From the NCBI RefSeq assembly GCF_910592395.1, contig NC_088318.1, positions 558,001 to 622,000 of the forward strand: 64,000 nt of DNA, in the 5' to 3' direction. The position numbers and the translations under genes were made by a program. Of this stretch, positions 61,870 to 64,000 are shown piece by piece. The notes under the pieces were generated by a model that had not been told where the DNA came from, did no database searches, and saw nothing but the letters and a program-made list of their open reading frames with translations. Position 1 is the first letter of the stretch. Each line of letters opens with the position of its first letter. The DNA is from Lineus longissimus. Its lineage: Eukaryota > Nemertea > Pilidiophora > Heteronemertea > Lineidae.

Positions 61870-64000
61870 CTAGAGGTGGACAGCTAACACTAATTAGATG
61901 TTGTGATTATTTCAACAGTTCCAATCTGCCAAATTAATCTAATGAGTGTTACCGAATGTACCCGTGTTGCAAGAGCCGTCTTAGGAATCGTTTATGTCAA
62001 CGGTTAAAGGACCCGTACCATTTTGCTATTAATTCCTGCCCAGAGCAGAAGAATGTCATCGGTAGAATGGTCATCTCGGACTCACTTACAGTCCATTATC
62101 TCCCACAGCTCTTTGAGGTGAAATATCAACACCACCAGATGCTATCTTTACTAGAATACAGCTCCTGCAGCTAGTTCTTCACCTCAGAATTGCGGAAATA
62201 GGAAGTAAATGTTCCGACCCATGACCCAAGGCGAGAGGTTGTCATCATTAGATGGCCATCCTTTCCAACCCCTCCATCCACCCCACTCATCAGTCTTCCA
62301 TCCTTCGCAACAACATCATATCATATTATAGCATAACCAAAGAAATCCGTCGACCTAATGGGTCAAAGATTTCTGTTTTGTGATAATATCCCCTGTGGTA
62401 GCCGAGTCTTAACGAGGCCGATGTGGTTTGCTGTTGATGAAATAGCTATGTTGCTAAGTAGTTCCGCCAGAAGCAATTTAGAAAGAAGTGTCACAGTTTC
62501 TTTATGTACGTACTTTTTCGAGATGATATTTTGGTACTTGTATGAGTAGACGACGCTTTTGTCAATTTTCCAATGGCTTCTGTTATACCCACACAGAAAA
62601 GAATGTCTCACAATGAAACCCTGTCTATGGCTCTAATGTGCTATATCCTGAACTGACAGGCTTGGAAGTTCAACACTTCAGGATGTTCACTGTATTCCTC
62701 AATCGTAGAAAGCTGTGCACCGCGCCAGTAACTTTCAGTGTGTTATTTGCCACAGGCAAGATATTTAATAATAGTGCAGTTCACCATATCCCAGTTAGCC
62801 ATTCAATTGTTCGCTAAAGTTTATTTTGCTGTCTTAACTTCACCAGTTACAAATACACCAACTAGGAACACGGTATCTTCGAACCTCGGGTGTCATCCGT
62901 TGCTGGGCAGGTTCTGAATCCGCCTCTGAATGGAACTGCAATTATTTATCTTGGTTTTGTCTTTTCACCAGCGAACAGCGGATAGCAACCCTCTGGTTAC
63001 TGCACGTATGTGGGCAATCGTACAATGCGGTATTAAGTAAATGCAATTACTGTCAGATATATGCGGGTTATTGTCAAATGTGACCCAGCACGGCAAAATG
63101 AGTCGCATGACGCACAGAAGATGAGCCTAAAATGACACCAGGACATAATAGAAGAAATTGATCTCGTCAGATTTCACATAAGGCAGACAACAGTGAAATG
63201 GACAACCAGTCCGTCTTAACCTGTCAAGCTCGGAGCGACATACGACTCATTTTGCAATGGCGGGTTACAAATATGATATAATTTGACATAATTTGAATTG
63301 AAGATAACATGCAGAATTGTCTTGGTGTGAATGTCACCTCGTCAGCTGTACAAAGGTCGATCACTAGATATGATTGAAAAGCTTTGAAGCTTTGGCATAG
63401 CATAATGCTAGCGTTGGTGTGCTACCATAGATGTTTGTCTTCGTGCAATAGTTACTGGAGTTGCCGAACTTTTGGAGAACTGAACGTCGAAATGAATGCA
63501 TCAAAACAAGTTAACAGCAATATTTTAAAAATGGTAATTCAATTTCAGTTGCTTTGCTCTGTCGATCGACCGCTTTGAGAAAGATAAATTTGCTTTCTAC
63601 ACTTCCTTGCATGTTCAACTGCACCCAATCAGTCGAGTGCATCATAATTAAAACCACCTCATTTTCACGCAATCAGATCTCTGCTTGAAATTGGACCCGA
63701 AGTGTTTATTCTAATGGAAATAAAAGTCAAACAAACCAACCTTCTGCGGATCTCTCTATCGACTTTGATATGATTAGCGGTTTCCTTTGGCTCTAATTGC
63801 CCCTCTTTAACCCGTATTGTTGGCGCCGCGGCAATGCGGGAAAGAGGTTTCTTTCAACGACGTAACAACAATAAACATTAAAGAAAGATGCAGGGCAGAC
63901 GATATTGGACTTTCATGCGATTTGGATGATGCATTCATGGCAGCCTGTCAAAGATGAAAACTTTGTAGCACGCCATTGGCACTTCTGCCTACTCGTAACA
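61870..64000. other. Right end: nothing recognised
   Basis: The upstream exon(s) of gene 2 should lie here or beyond the window. I found no signal-peptide exon with a phase 0 donor, no RNA gene and no tandem repeat. Confidence 0.4.

Overview
The window reads as nuclear DNA of a bilaterian invertebrate. Introns are long with GT..AG borders, genes are split into small exons, the background is AT-rich and full of tandem and dispersed repeats, and there is an intron-containing tRNA-Ile gene. Two gene families are recognisable: a ZNF236-type C2H2 zinc-finger protein and UNC93A-type membrane proteins. I cannot name the species. All exon models are hand-read from open frames plus splice signals.

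Layout. 1-7353 (+) is the 3' two-thirds of a ZNF236-like gene: 16 exons and 22 C2H2 fingers. 8.2-12.2 kb is a minisatellite of about 125-130 copies of a 29-bp unit. 12.2-17.6 kb and 17.6-23.5 kb are two tandem copies of a segment carrying an intact seven-exon UNC93A-like gene on the minus strand. The second copy has only a few 29-bp units at its 3' flank, so the large array expanded at copy 1 (or shrank at copy 2). Between and beside the copies lie promoter-like DNA with a perfect NRF1-type palindrome and YY1-type motifs, and short candidate exons. 23.2-24.1 kb (-) is a candidate 105-residue protein gene with a 19-nt microexon.

From 24.9 kb to the right edge the minus strand carries two models I cannot assign to a known family. 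Gene 1 (24.9-36.0 kb) has a signal-peptide-like first exon and short charged helical exons ending in a 21-residue C-terminus. Gene 2 (36.3-61.9 kb, running off the window) has nine consecutive internal exons that are all phase 1-1, several dibasic sites, amphipathic helices followed by basic residues, and one 723-bp exon made of seven 28-residue repeats with an NPDY motif. One helix segment of gene 2 resembles the C-terminus of gene 1, so they may be tandem paralogues. This is the most likely undescribed system here.

The remaining space holds dispersed repeats, a 55-bp and an 18-bp tandem repeat, tRNA-like relics, palindromes and long introns in which I see no genes.
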